From NCBI GenBank assembly GCA_021851785.1, contig JAJZBV010000012.1:1-64000 (forward strand): a stretch of DNA of 64,000 nucleotides, in the 5' to 3' direction. The translations under genes and the position numbers were made by a program. The notes beneath the pieces are model-generated. The model did no database searches and was not told the origin of the DNA. It saw only the letters and a program-made list of their open reading frames with translations. Positions 7,727-17,033 of this stretch are shown one piece after another (the stretch's first letter is position 1; each line of letters opens with the position of its first letter). Origin of the DNA: Pseudomonadota bacterium. Its GTDB lineage: Bacteria; Pseudomonadota; Alphaproteobacteria; Acetobacterales; Acetobacteraceae.

Positions 7727-9313
7727 TCAGAAATCGAGTGTCGCCGCCTGGCGCACCAGCGGCAAGTGCCGCACCGCTTCCAGAACCGCCTCAGGCACCG
7801 CCTCATCGACCGAAACCAGGCAGATCGCATCGCCCCCGGCATTGGCGCGGCCGAGATGGAAGGTCGCGATGTTGATCCCGGCCTCGGCGAGAAGCGCGCC
7901 GAAGCGGCCGATGAAGCCGGGCCGATCCTCGTTCGTCACATAGAGCATGTGGGAGGAGAAATCCGCCTCCACCTGGATGCCCTTGATTTCGACGAGACGC
8001 GGCTTGGCGCCGGCGAACAGGGTGCCGGCGACGCTCCGCTCATGCTCGTCGGTCTCGACCGAAACCCGCACCAGGGTCTGGTATTCGCTCGGCCGGTCGA
8101 GCACCGTCTCGGCGATATCGAGGCCGCGCTCGCGCGCCAGCAGCGGCGCGTTCACCATGTTGACGCCGGCGAACATCGGCGAAAGCAGCCCGGCCAGCGC
8201 CGCCGCGGTCAGCGGCTTGTGGTTGAGCTTCGCCGCCTGCCCCTCGTATTCGATGGTGATGCGGCGCAAGACCCCTTCCCGCGCCCGCGTGAGCTGGCCG
8301 GCGAAGGCGCCAAGCAAGCGGCAGAGTTCCATATAGGGCTTGAGCCGCGGCGCATCCTCGGCCGAGACCGAGGGCATGTTGATGGCGTTGGTGACGGCGC
8401 CGGTGAGCAGGAAATCGCTCATCTGCTCCGCGACCTGGAGCGCCACATTCTCCTGCGCCTCCGAGGTCGCGGCACCGAGATGCGGCGTGCAGACGACGTT
8501 CTCCAGCGCGAATAGCGGGTTTGCGGTCGCCGGCTCGGCGGCGAAGACGTCGAGCGCGGCACCCGCGACATGCCCGGCGCGGAGCGCGTCATGGAGCGCC
8601 GCCTCGTCGATCAGCCCGCCGCGCGCGCAGTTGATGATGCGAACGCCGCGCCTGGTCTTGGCGAGTGCGGCGCGCGAGAGGATGTCGCGGGTCTCATCGG
8701 TGAGCGGGGTATGGAGGGTGATGACATCGGCGCGCGCGAGCAGATCCGCGAGCGTCACTTTTTCCACCCCGAGCGTCAGCGCCCGCTCCTCGCTGAGGAA
8801 GGGATCATAGGCGATCACCTTCATCTTGAGGCCGATGGCGCGGTCGGCGACGATCGAGCCGATATTGCCGCAGCCGATCAGGCCGAGGGTTTTCGCAAAC
8901 AGCTCGACGCCCATGAAGCGGTTCTTTTCCCACTTCCCGGCCTTGGTCGATTGCGTCGCCTCGGGGATCTGGCGGGCGAGCGCGAACATCAGCGCGATCG
9001 CGTGCTCGGCGGTGGTGATGGCGTTGCCGTTGGGCGTGTTCATCACCACCACGCCGCGCGCCGTCGCCGCCTTGACATCGACATTATCGACGCCGATCCC
9101 GGCGCGGCCAACCACTTTCAGATTGCTGGCCGCCTCGAGCAATTCCTTGGTGACCTTGGTCGCCGAGCGGATCGCGAGCCCGTCATAAGGGGCGATGATG
9201 GCGCGGAGTTCCCCCGGCGTGAGGCCGGGGCGAAGATCGGCCTCGAGGCCGCGGGCGCGGAAGATATCGACGGCGGCGGGCGAAAGCTTATCGCTGATCA
9301 GGATTTTCGGCAT
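7727..9313 (-). CDS. serA: D-3-phosphoglycerate dehydrogenase (long, ACT-domain form)
   Basis: A 528-residue enzyme oxidising 3-phosphoglycerate to 3-phosphohydroxypyruvate, the first step of serine synthesis. It starts MPKILISDKLSP. The nucleotide-binding motif is GLIGCGNIGSIVA (about residue 145). The catalytic Arg lies in NCARGGLIDEAAL, the catalytic His in CTPHLGAAT. The intervening ASB-type domain is followed by a C-terminal ACT domain (NEDRPGFIGRFGALLAEAGI). This is the ~530-residue form with ASB and ACT domains, as in many bacteria, not the ~410-residue E. coli type. It begins 3 bp after the serC stop, so serC-serA form a translationally close operon covering the first two serine steps. 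Confidence 0.97.
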   Translation of the reverse strand: MPKILISDKLSPAAVDIFRARGLEADLRPGLTPGELRAIIAPYDGLAIRSATKVTKELLEAASNLKVVGRAGIGVDNVDVKAATARGVVVMNTPNGNAITTAEHAIALMFALARQIPEATQSTKAGKWEKNRFMGVELFAKTLGLIGCGNIGSIVADRAIGLKMKVIAYDPFLSEERALTLGVEKVTLADLLARADVITLHTPLTDETRDILSRAALAKTRRGVRIINCARGGLIDEAALHDALRAGHVAGAALDVFAAEPATANPLFALENVVCTPHLGAATSEAQENVALQVAEQMSDFLLTGAVTNAINMPSVSAEDAPRLKPYMELCRLLGAFAGQLTRAREGVLRRITIEYEGQAAKLNHKPLTAAALAGLLSPMFAGVNMVNAPLLARERGLDIAETVLDRPSEYQTLVRVSVETDEHERSVAGTLFAGAKPRLVEIKGIQVEADFSSHMLYVTNEDRPGFIGRFGALLAEAGINIATFHLGRANAGGDAICLVSVDEAVPEAVLEAVRHLPLVRQAATLDF

Positions 9314-9316
9314 TTT

Positions 9317-10516
9317 TCACTCCCCGGCGGCTGGCGTGTACTGGGCGCTGATCTCGGCCTCGGCCCAGTCGAGCCAGGGGAGAAGGGCTTCGATGTCGCT
9401 CGGTTCCACCGTCGCCCCGGCCCAGATGCGAAGCCCCGGCGGCGCGTCGCGATAGCTTGCGATATCAAAAGCAACGCCTTCGGCCTCGAGAAGGGCGGCG
9501 ATTTTCTTCGCCGCCTCGGCCCGGCCCGCCGGCGCCAGCGCCTGGAACCAGGGCGCCTTGATGGTGAGACAGATCGAGGTCGAGGAGCGGGTGCGGGGAT
9601 CGCGGGCCAGAAACTCCGCCCATTCGCTCCGCTCGACCCAGGCGGCGACGGTGGCGAGACTGGCCTCCGAGCGGGCGATCAACGCGGGGAGACCGCCGAT
9701 CCGCTCCGCCCAGCGCAACCCGTCGAGCGCGTCCTCGACCGCGAGCATGCTCGGGGTGTTGATGGTCTCGCCCTGAAACACGCCCTCGCTCAGTTTTCCC
9801 CCTTTGGTGAGGCGGAAAATCTTCGGCAGCGGCCAGGAAGGCTGATAGGTCTCGAGCCGCGCCGCGGCGCGCGGCGAGAGCGCCAGCATGCCATGCGCGC
9901 CTTCGCCGCCGAGCACTTTCTGCCACGACCAGGTGACGACATCGAGCTTGTCCCAGGGAAGTTCCATCGCGAACGCCGCCGAGGTCGCATCGCAAATCGC
10001 GAGCCCCGCGCGGTCGGCGGCGATCCAGCCGGCGTCGGGGACGCGAACGCCCGACGTGGTGCCGTTCCAGGTGAACACCACATCATGGGCGGGATCGACC
10101 GCGCCGAGATCGGGCAGACGCCCGTAATCGGCGCTGAGCACGCGGGCCTCGCGGAGCTTGAGCTGCTTCACGATATCGTTCGCCCAACCTTCCGAAAAAC
10201 TCTCGAACGCCAGCACATCGACCGGGCGGGCGCCGAGCAGCGACCACAGCGCCAGCTCCACGGCGCCGGTATCGGAGGCAGGGACGATGCCGAGCCGCCA
10301 ATCGGCGGGCATGCCGAGGAGTGCCCGCGAGCGGGTGATGACCTCCAAAAGCCGCGCCTTGGGCAGTTTCGCGCGGTGGCTTCGCCCCAGTATCGCACCC
10401 CCAGGCATCGCGTCTTCGAGGGCGGCGAGCGAATAGCCGGGGTGCTTGGCGCAGGGGCCGGAGGAAAAATGGGGGTTGGCCGGGCGCAATGCCGGCGGCG
10501 TCGCGTGATGTGCCAT
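9317..10516 (-). CDS. serC: Phosphoserine aminotransferase
   Basis: A 399-residue PLP enzyme transferring the amino group from glutamate to 3-phosphohydroxypyruvate. I moved the start to [12 protein letters not shown], which has an AGGGAG ribosome site; the ORF-track extension of 29 residues lacks family features. Visible family motifs are [15 protein letters not shown] at the N-terminus, the substrate-loop GRSHRAK, and the PLP lysine in [15 protein letters not shown]. It is the proximal gene of the serC-serA operon. The leader contains two hairpins, annotated separately. Confidence 0.95.
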   Translation of the reverse strand: MAHHATPPALRPANPHFSSGPCAKHPGYSLAALEDAMPGGAILGRSHRAKLPKARLLEVITRSRALLGMPADWRLGIVPASDTGAVELALWSLLGARPVDVLAFESFSEGWANDIVKQLKLREARVLSADYGRLPDLGAVDPAHDVVFTWNGTTSGVRVPDAGWIAADRAGLAICDATSAAFAMELPWDKLDVVTWSWQKVLGGEGAHGMLALSPRAAARLETYQPSWPLPKIFRLTKGGKLSEGVFQGETINTPSMLAVEDALDGLRWAERIGGLPALIARSEASLATVAAWVERSEWAEFLARDPRTRSSTSICLTIKAPWFQALAPAGRAEAAKKIAALLEAEGVAFDIASYRDAPPGLRIWAGATVEPSDIEALLPWLDWAEAEISAQYTPAAGE

Positions 10517-10539
10517 CTCTGGCTCTCCCTTGCAGAAGA

Positions 10540-10590
10540 GAAGCGCCCCGGTGGGGGGGCGTGACCCGGCACCGCTTTTAGGTGCAACGC
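10540..10590 (-). promoter_or_regulatory. Two-hairpin leader upstream of serC
   Basis: Two stems sit between serC and the upstream gene: GCACC-7 nt-GGTGC (10569-10585) and CGCCCC-6 nt-GGGGCG (10544-10561). The second stem ends about 27 nt before the start codon. A structured leader called the serC motif is known upstream of serC in alphaproteobacteria. Whether this is that motif I cannot verify without a covariance model. Confidence 0.35.
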
Positions 10591-10649
10591 AGCAAACGCG
10601 CAAGGGAAAACCGCAGCCTCCCAGGGCAATCGGGCGCGAGATGGCGCGT

Positions 10650-11246
10650 TCAGGCGAGGGCGAAGGCGCCGTGAAACAACGCGGGGGCCGTGGCCAGAAC
10701 GGCCAGAAGATCAGGGTCGAACTGGCCGGGATGGAGGCCCTCCCCCGCCGGTGTGCCGTTCAGCAGCCAATGGCAGGTCGCCTCATGCGACAGCGGCGCT
10801 TTATAGGTGCGTTCCTCGCGCAGGGCGGCATAGACGTCGCAGAGCGCGACCAGCCGCGCCGCCGGCGGGATCGCCTCGCCGCGGAGGCCATGCGGATAGC
10901 CCGACCCATCCCAGCGCTCATGGTGCATGAGCGCCACTTCCGCCGCCAGGGCCAATCCCGGCTCCCCCGAGGCAGTTAATATATCATGACCATACTCGGT
11001 ATGGCGCCGAACGAGCGCGTATTCTTCCGCCGAAAGCCGCCCGGGCTTCTCAAGCACGGCATCGGGCAGCACGAGCTTGCCGACATCGTGCAATTCGGCG
11101 GCATGGCGATAGGCGGCGCAGGTGGCGGGGGGCAGGCCCAGATGTTCCGAGAGCGCGAACGCGAGCGCGCCGCAGCGCCGCTCATGCGCGAAGGTCTCGC
11201 GCAAGCGGAGTTCCGAGAGCCGCCGTAACGCCGCTTTCGCGTTCAT
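10650..11246 (-). CDS. HD-GYP domain phosphohydrolase, stand-alone
   Basis: A 198-residue protein that is essentially one HD-GYP domain. Visible are the metal-binding HD of [20 protein letters not shown], and [17 protein letters not shown], followed by [18 protein letters not shown] proteins hydrolyse cyclic di-GMP to GMP or pGpG; the signature GYP tripeptide is intact (DGSGYP), so activity is plausible. No receiver or sensor domain is attached, which is less usual. The start [17 protein letters not shown] follows GGCGGAAG; the ORF track adds 43 residues of non-conserved sequence. It is divergent from ftsK. A link to surface-matrix control is only a guess. Confidence 0.85.
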   Translation of the reverse strand: MNAKAALRRLSELRLRETFAHERRCGALAFALSEHLGLPPATCAAYRHAAELHDVGKLVLPDAVLEKPGRLSAEEYALVRRHTEYGHDILTASGEPGLALAAEVALMHHERWDGSGYPHGLRGEAIPPAARLVALCDVYAALREERTYKAPLSHEATCHWLLNGTPAGEGLHPGQFDPDLLAVLATAPALFHGAFALA

Positions 11247-11415
11247 GGTCTTCCGCCCCTGTTCTGGCCTTCGGGTCAAAGTTCTTGCAAGCCATACCCT
11301 ATCGGGGCAGGGCAGCGCAAGCGCGACTGCGCCGCGCTTGCCACACGGCGCATTCGGAAAACGATTTTCCTCCAATCGGTTCTGATGTAGGATTGCGCCA
11401 TGATCTCAAGGATTC

Positions 11416-13863
11416 ATGGCCATGGCCGCCACCGCCTCACGGCGTGAGTTCGTCGGGCACGACGCTCGAAGGCAGGATCGCGGGGGACCGTCCCTCGAAG
11501 AGCGCCCCTTCGCCTCGCCCCGGCTCCGGGGCCTGATCGGCCGGCGGCTCGGCGAATTCTGCGGCCTGGCGCTCGCGTTGGGCGGCGTCACGCTGCTGGT
11601 CGCGCTCGCCTCCTATTCTCCGGCCGATCCCTCGCTCGACACCGCGACGCGGGTGGGGGTGCATAATCTCGCCGGGCCGCTCGGGGCGATCATCGCCGAT
11701 CTCCTGCTGCAATTCCTCGGGCTCGCCGGGGTGTTGCCGGCGCTCGCTTTGCTCGCCTGGGCGTGGCGGCTGGCCGCGCATCGCGGGCTCGGCGCGGCGC
11801 CGCTCCGGCTCGCGGCACTGATCGCGGCGCTGCCGGTTCTCGCCGGGCTCTTCGCCGCTCTCCCGCTGCCGGTCGCCTGGCCGAGCCCGGCCGGCCTCGG
11901 TGGCGCGATCGGCGGCATCGTCGCCGCGACCGCGCTTGCCGCCGGGCGCGGCCTGCTGGGCACGCTCGGGGTCGCCATCGTGGTCGCGCTCGGCGCGGCG
12001 CTGGCGGGGAGCCTCGCGCTGCTCGGCTTCGGCCTCTCCCTCGCGGAGTGGCGGGCGGCGGGCGGCGGCGTGGCTCGGCTCGCCGGCGACGGCGTCCGCC
12101 AGGGCCGCGACGGGGCCGGGCGGATTGTCCGCCTCTGGCGCGCGGCCAAGGCGCGGCTCGCGCCGATTCTCGGGCGCGATCTGCTCACCTCACCACCGGA
12201 GGGTTTCGCCGGCGCCGCCCGTCCGCCGGCGCCCACGGCATCCCCGGCCGCGGCCGCGCAAACGCCACCGCGTGCCCGCGTCATCGCGCCGCCACGCCGG
12301 CCACCGCCGCGCCAGGAGGCGCTGCCGCTCGCCGAATCCGGCTGGCAATTCCCCTCGCTCGCGCTTCTCAAACCGGCGCCGGCGCGCGCCGCCATCGGCC
12401 CCGGCGCCGATGCCCTCGAAGCCAATGCCCGGCTTTTGGAGAGCGTGCTCGCCGATTACGGCGTCCAGGGTACGATCCGCGACATCCGCCCGGGGCCGGT
12501 GGTGACCCTCTATGAGCTGGAGCCGGCCCCCGGCATCCGCAGCGCCCGCGTCATCGGCCTCGCCGACGATATCGCGCGCAGCCTCTCGGTGGTCGCGGTG
12601 CGCATCGCGACCGTGCCCGGGCGCAACGTCATCGGCATCGAAGTGCCCAACGCCAGGCGCGAGACGGTCTATCTCAGCGAGTTGCTGGAAAGCGATTCGT
12701 GGCACAAGCAGCCGGGGCGGCTCGCGCTCGCGCTCGGCAAGGACATCAGCGGCGCGCCGGTGATCGCCGACCTCGCGCGCATGCCGCATCTGCTGATCGC
12801 CGGCACCACCGGGTCGGGCAAATCGGTCGGCGTCAACGCGATGATCCTGAGCCTGCTCTATCGCCTCTCGCCCGATCAGTGCCGGCTGATCATGATCGAT
12901 CCCAAGATGCTGGAGCTGTCGGTCTATCAGGGCATTCCGCATCTGATGGCGCCGGTGGTGACCGAGCCGGTCAAGGCGGTGACGGCGCTGAAATGGACGG
13001 TGCGCGAGATGGAGCGCCGCTATCGCGCCATGAGCCAGCTCGGGGTGCGCAATATCGGCGGCTATAACGAGCGGGTGGCGGAAGCGCGTGAGCGGGGCGA
13101 GGTGGTGACGCGCCGGGTGCAGACCGGGTTCGATGCCGAGACCGGCCGCGCCGTCCATGAGGATCAACCGCTGGCGCTGGAGCCGCTACCCTTCATCGTC
13201 GTCGTCATCGACGAGATGGCGGACCTCATGATGGTCGCCGGCAAGGAGATCGAGGCGGCGGTGCAGCGCCTCGCCCAGATGGCGCGCGCCGCCGGCATCC
13301 ATGTCATCATGGCGACGCAGCGGCCCTCGGTCGATGTCATCACCGGGACCATCAAGGCCAATTTCCCGACCCGGATCAGCTTCCAGGTGATCAGCAAATT
13401 CGACAGCCGCACCATCCTCGGCGAGCAGGGCGCGGAGCAGCTGCTCGGCCAGGGCGACATGCTCTACATGATGGGCGGCGGGCGCATCACCCGCACCCAT
13501 GGGCCCTTCGTCACCGATCGCGAGGTCGAGGATGTCGTCGCCTTCCTCAGGAGCCAGGGCGAGCCGGCCTATCTCGAAGAGGTCACCGAGGCCGAGGACG
13601 GCGATTCCGGCACCAGCGGCGGCGGGTTCGGAGGCGGCGGGTTCGGTGGTGGCGATGGGGGCGGCGAGACCAGCCTCTTCGATCAGGCGGTCGATCTCGT
13701 CGCGCGGGAGGGGAAGGCGTCGACCTCGTTCATCCAGCGCCATCTCCAGATCGGCTATAACCGCGCCGCCAAGCTGATCGAACAGATGGAGAAAGAGGGC
13801 ATCGTCAGCGCCGCCAACCATGTCGGCAAGCGGGAAGTGCTGGCGCGCCGCCCGGACGAGTGA
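11416..13863 (+). CDS. ftsK: DNA translocase FtsK
   Basis: An 815-residue membrane-anchored DNA pump that moves chromosome termini through the division septum. Roughly four hydrophobic segments lie in the first 200 residues, then a Pro/Ala-rich linker. The RecA-like motor has Walker A GTTGSGKS (about residue 464) and Walker B VVVIDEMADLMMV (about 598). The C-terminal winged-helix gamma domain that reads KOPS-type sites is visible (QRHLQIGYNRAAKLIEQME). An unusual Gly-rich linker (GGGFGGGGFGGGDGGG) joins motor and gamma domain. AAGGA precedes the start. It is followed by a strong hairpin and a convergent HNH gene. Confidence 0.96.
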   Translation: MAMAATASRREFVGHDARRQDRGGPSLEERPFASPRLRGLIGRRLGEFCGLALALGGVTLLVALASYSPADPSLDTATRVGVHNLAGPLGAIIADLLLQFLGLAGVLPALALLAWAWRLAAHRGLGAAPLRLAALIAALPVLAGLFAALPLPVAWPSPAGLGGAIGGIVAATALAAGRGLLGTLGVAIVVALGAALAGSLALLGFGLSLAEWRAAGGGVARLAGDGVRQGRDGAGRIVRLWRAAKARLAPILGRDLLTSPPEGFAGAARPPAPTASPAAAAQTPPRARVIAPPRRPPPRQEALPLAESGWQFPSLALLKPAPARAAIGPGADALEANARLLESVLADYGVQGTIRDIRPGPVVTLYELEPAPGIRSARVIGLADDIARSLSVVAVRIATVPGRNVIGIEVPNARRETVYLSELLESDSWHKQPGRLALALGKDISGAPVIADLARMPHLLIAGTTGSGKSVGVNAMILSLLYRLSPDQCRLIMIDPKMLELSVYQGIPHLMAPVVTEPVKAVTALKWTVREMERRYRAMSQLGVRNIGGYNERVAEARERGEVVTRRVQTGFDAETGRAVHEDQPLALEPLPFIVVVIDEMADLMMVAGKEIEAAVQRLAQMARAAGIHVIMATQRPSVDVITGTIKANFPTRISFQVISKFDSRTILGEQGAEQLLGQGDMLYMMGGGRITRTHGPFVTDREVEDVVAFLRSQGEPAYLEEVTEAEDGDSGTSGGGFGGGGFGGGDGGGETSLFDQAVDLVAREGKASTSFIQRHLQIGYNRAAKLIEQMEKEGIVSAANHVGKREVLARRPDE

Positions 13864-13896
13864 GCGCGCTCTAAACCATTGATAGAGACTGATTCA

Positions 13897-13937
13897 CGTT
13901 TTGGCTGGGATCCCCTGTGGCGATCCCAGCCAAAACG
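13897..13937. terminator. 16-bp perfect inverted repeat, likely bidirectional terminator
   Basis: CGTTTTGGCTGGGATC and GATCCCAGCCAAAACG flank the 9-nt loop ccctgtggc. It lies between convergent ftsK and HNH genes. The stem begins with TTTT and ends with AAAA, so a U-rich run forms at the 3' side on transcripts from either direction. Confidence 0.65.
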
Positions 13938-13945
13938 ATCAGGCT

Positions 13946-14494
13946 CTAAGCCTCGAGTTCCGAATCCCAGTAGAGGAAATCGACCCAACTGTGATGCACC
14001 TGCTCACGCCCGAGCGGGGCGGCGGCATGGGCGAGTTCGCGCCGGCTCGGCCGGTAGGGGCGGCGCAGCAGATGCATTCCGGCCTCGCGCGGGGTGCGGT
14101 TGGCCTTGCCGAGATTGCACCGCGAGCAGGCGGTGACGACATTCTCCCAGGTCGTCCGCCCGCCGCGCGAGCGCGGCACGACGTGGTCGAAGGTGAGTTC
14201 GCTGGAGGAGAATTCCTCGGCGCAGTATTGGCAGCACCAGCGATCGCGGCAATAGATGTTGAAGCGGGTAAAGGCCGGATAACCGCCGAGATGGAGATAG
14301 CGTTTCAGGGCGACGACGCTCGGCACCCGCATCGCGCGGCTCGGCGAGCGGATGACATGGTCATATTCGGCGACCAGATTGACCCGTTGCAGAACCAGGG
14401 CGCTGACGGCGTCTTTCCAGTGCCAGGAGGAAAGCGGAAACCGCGACAGCGGTCGGAAATCGGCGTTCAGGACCAGGGTCTGCAAATCGTTCAT
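13946..14494 (-). CDS. HNH endonuclease family protein
   Basis: A 182-residue protein with an HNH/His-Me-type core: zinc CxxC pairs CQYC and CSRC around FDHVVPRSRGGRTTWENVV, whose DH supplies the catalytic His. Short bacterial HNH proteins of this type (MNDLQTLVLNADFRPLS start) are widespread and of unknown biological role. The start at 14494 was chosen because the ORF-track extension of 88 residues lacks conserved character and has only low-complexity Ala/Arg composition. It converges on ftsK and diverges from gluQ. Nothing suggests mobility such as an intron or phage context. Confidence 0.85.
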   Translation of the reverse strand: MNDLQTLVLNADFRPLSRFPLSSWHWKDAVSALVLQRVNLVAEYDHVIRSPSRAMRVPSVVALKRYLHLGGYPAFTRFNIYCRDRWCCQYCAEEFSSSELTFDHVVPRSRGGRTTWENVVTACSRCNLGKANRTPREAGMHLLRRPYRPSRRELAHAAAPLGREQVHHSWVDFLYWDSELEA

Positions 14495-14775
14495 CACCGC
14501 CCCGGCTGGCGTCCCCCGGGCTGGCGTTCTTGGGCGGGCCTTCGTTTGAAAAACGACCGCACCCCTCGCCGCGTCACAGCGCCCAAAACCGGCCTGACAT
14601 TCCATCCGTCTCGGGGCAAAATCCGCTCCTGCTCGGGCGGAGCGCAATGTCTGGAGAGGCTTCGTCGCTCGGGCCGCCAGATATTGTGCGCCGCGAAAGT
14701 TCATCGCCGTTATCGCAGAGCCGGCGCGACGCCGCAACCCCGCCGGCGGGGCGGTCATCGAACTATCATGCGATC

Positions 14776-15591
14776 ATGATCACGACGCGCTTCGCCCCCT
14801 CGCCCACCGGCCCGCTTCATCTCGGTCACGCCTATGCCGCCCTCTTCGCCGAACACCGCGCGCGGGAGGCGGGCGGGCGGTTTCTGCTCCGCATCGAGGA
14901 TATCGACGAGACCCGCTGCCGGCCGGCCTTCACCCGCGCGATCCTCGCTGATCTCGCCTGGCTCGGCCTCGCCTTCGAGACGCCGGTTCGCGTGCAATCG
15001 GCGCATTTCGGCGACTACCGCGGCGTGCTCGATCAGCTTGCCGCGCGCGGGCTGCTCTATCCCTGTTTTTGCACCCGCGCCGATATCGCCCGAGCGAGCA
15101 GCACCCGGACGCCGGACGGGGCGCCGTTCTATCCCGGCACCTGCCGCGCGCTTCCCGCCGAAACCCGCCAGGCGCGCCTTACCGCCGGCGTCCCGCACGC
15201 CTTCCGCCTCGACATGGCCGCAGCGCTCGCCGCCTGCCCCGGCCCGCTCAGCTATCAGGAAACCGGCCTCGGCCGCCTCCCCTGCCATCCCGCGCGCTTC
15301 GGCGATGTCGTGCTCGGGCGGAAAGACAGCCCGGCGAGCTATCATCTCGCGGTGACCCATGACGACGCCTGGCAAGGGATCACGCTGGTCACGCGCGGGG
15401 AGGATCTGCGCCCGGCGACCGATCTCCATCGCCTGTTGCAGGCGCTGATGGGCTGGCCGGCGCCGGATTACGCGCATCACCGCCTGATCACCGATGCGCG
15501 CGGCGCGCGGCTCGCGAAATCCGCGGGCTCGGCGGGCTTGCGCACGCTCGGCCTCACGCCGGCCGAGATCCGCGCGCAACTCGGGTTTTGA
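14776..15591 (+). CDS. gluQ: Glutamyl-Q tRNA(Asp) synthetase
   Basis: A 271-residue truncated GluRS paralogue that attaches glutamate to queuosine at position 34 of tRNA-Asp. It begins MITTRFAPSPTGPLHLGHAY, giving the FAPSPTG and HIGH-like (HLGH) class I motifs at the very start. The zinc-binding Cys pair is in YPCFCTRADI, with a further Cys in PGTCRAL. The KMSKS-like site is degenerate (RLAKSAG). The anticodon-binding domain is absent, as expected for GluQ. The ORF-track start 82 codons upstream is non-conserved. It converges with dctM, with only 11 bp between stops. Confidence 0.93.
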   Translation: MITTRFAPSPTGPLHLGHAYAALFAEHRAREAGGRFLLRIEDIDETRCRPAFTRAILADLAWLGLAFETPVRVQSAHFGDYRGVLDQLAARGLLYPCFCTRADIARASSTRTPDGAPFYPGTCRALPAETRQARLTAGVPHAFRLDMAAALAACPGPLSYQETGLGRLPCHPARFGDVVLGRKDSPASYHLAVTHDDAWQGITLVTRGEDLRPATDLHRLLQALMGWPAPDYAHHRLITDARGARLAKSAGSAGLRTLGLTPAEIRAQLGF

Positions 15592-15602
15592 GCCGCACCC
15601 GG

Positions 15603-16901
15603 CTACATCTGGCCGGGCAGCCAGGTGGAAATGGCGGGGAATGCGATCAGGACGCAGAGGCGGACGATGTCGGTGATCACGAACGGGATGACACCGGCGA
15701 AAATCGTCGCGATGCGCACCTCGCCGATCACGCTTTTGATGACGAACACGTTCATCCCCACGGGAGGATGGATGAGGCCGAGTTCCACCGTCATGACGAT
15801 GATGATACCGAACCAGATCGGATCGAAACCGAGCGCGGTGATCAGCGGAAACACGATCGGAATGGTGAGAATGACCATCGCCATCGCGTCCATCACGCAG
15901 CCGAGCCCGAGATACATCAGCATGATCAGCGCGAGAATGCCGTAGCGCCCGATCCCGAGCCCGGCCAGCGTCGCCGTCAGATGCTGCGGGGTTTGCGTCA
16001 CGGTAAGGAAATAGCCGAACAACAGGGCGCCGATGAGGATGGTGAAGATCGCGGCGCTGGTGCGCACCGCGCGCACCAGGCACGCCATCAGTTGCGGCGC
16101 CGAGAGCCGGCGGCGGAAGGCCGCGATGACGAACGCGCCGCCGGCGCCCATGCTCGCCGCCTCGGTCGCGGTGAACATCCCGCCATAGAGTCCGCCGACG
16201 ACGAACAGAAACAAAAGCCCGATCGCCCAGACGCCGCGCAGCGCCGCGCGCCGCTCGGCCCAGGAGGCGCGCGGGGTGGTCGGCAAAAACCCGGGGCGGA
16301 GCGCGCCGATCAGGAAAATCGTCACCAGATACATCGCGATCGCGAGGAGCCCGGGAAGGACGCCAGCGATATAGAGCTTGCCGACATCCTGCTGGGTGAT
16401 CAGGCTATAGACCGCGAGCACGATGGAGGGCGGCAGAATGGCGCCGAGCGTGCCGCCGGCGGCGATGACACCAGCGGCGAAGCTTTGCGGATAGTGAAAG
16501 CGCCGCATCTCGGGATAGGCGACGGCGGAAAACGTCGCCGCGGTCGCGACCGAGGAGCCGGAGATCGCGGCAAACCCGGCGCAGGCGGCGATCGTCGCCA
16601 TGCCGAGCCCGCCACGACGATGGCCGAGGAAGCTGTGCGCCGCCTTGAACAATTCCGTGCTCATGCCGGATTCGGAGGCGATCGCGCCCATCAGCAGGAA
16701 CATCGGGATCACCGCGAAACCGGCATCGGTCGCGGTCCGGATCGGCGATTGCGCGAGCAGCTTCATCGCCGGCCCGAAACCGGCGATGCTGGCGAACCCG
16801 CCAACCCCGACCATCCCCATCGCGACGCCGACCGGCACGCGGAGCAGCATCAGCACGAACAACAGAACGAAGCCGAGGATCGCGATCAGGCTCGGGTCCA
16901 T
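15603..16901 (-). CDS. dctM: TRAP transporter large permease (DctM)
   Basis: A 432-residue membrane protein with about a dozen hydrophobic segments and typical DctM stretches (RVPVGVAMGMVGVGG, SGSSVATAATFS, AAGGTLGAILPPSIVL, HPPVGMNVFVIKSV). It is the sodium-driven channel subunit of a tripartite ATP-independent transporter, working with DctQ and DctP below. The start MDPSLIAILGF has AAGGAT upstream. The ORF-track extension (KSFCFFFFRKRRSFLP) is translated from a dispersed intergenic repeat, not gene sequence. Confidence 0.94.
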   Translation of the reverse strand: MDPSLIAILGFVLLFVLMLLRVPVGVAMGMVGVGGFASIAGFGPAMKLLAQSPIRTATDAGFAVIPMFLLMGAIASESGMSTELFKAAHSFLGHRRGGLGMATIAACAGFAAISGSSVATAATFSAVAYPEMRRFHYPQSFAAGVIAAGGTLGAILPPSIVLAVYSLITQQDVGKLYIAGVLPGLLAIAMYLVTIFLIGALRPGFLPTTPRASWAERRAALRGVWAIGLLFLFVVGGLYGGMFTATEAASMGAGGAFVIAAFRRRLSAPQLMACLVRAVRTSAAIFTILIGALLFGYFLTVTQTPQHLTATLAGLGIGRYGILALIMLMYLGLGCVMDAMAMVILTIPIVFPLITALGFDPIWFGIIIVMTVELGLIHPPVGMNVFVIKSVIGEVRIATIFAGVIPFVITDIVRLCVLIAFPAISTWLPGQM

Positions 16902-16917
16902 GCCGGGATCCTTATAA

Positions 16918-17030
16918 GTAACAACAGGAAGAAAAGATCTTCTTTTTCTGAAGAAAAAGAAGCAAAAAGACTTTCTTCCCGTTTTCTCGGAGCGGGCAGT
17001 GTCGCAGGCACTGCCCAACGGAAGAAAAAA
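16918..17030 (-). repeat. Dispersed hairpin repeat, copy R1 (type A plus GC hairpin)
   Basis: AT stem CTTCTTTTTC/GAAAAAGAAG with TGAA loop (16939-16962), then CAAAAAGACTTTCTTCCCG, then GC stem GGGCAGTG/CACTGCCC (16994-17016). It lies between the dctQ stop and the dctM start inside the operon. Confidence 0.85.
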
Positions 17031-17033
17031 TCT

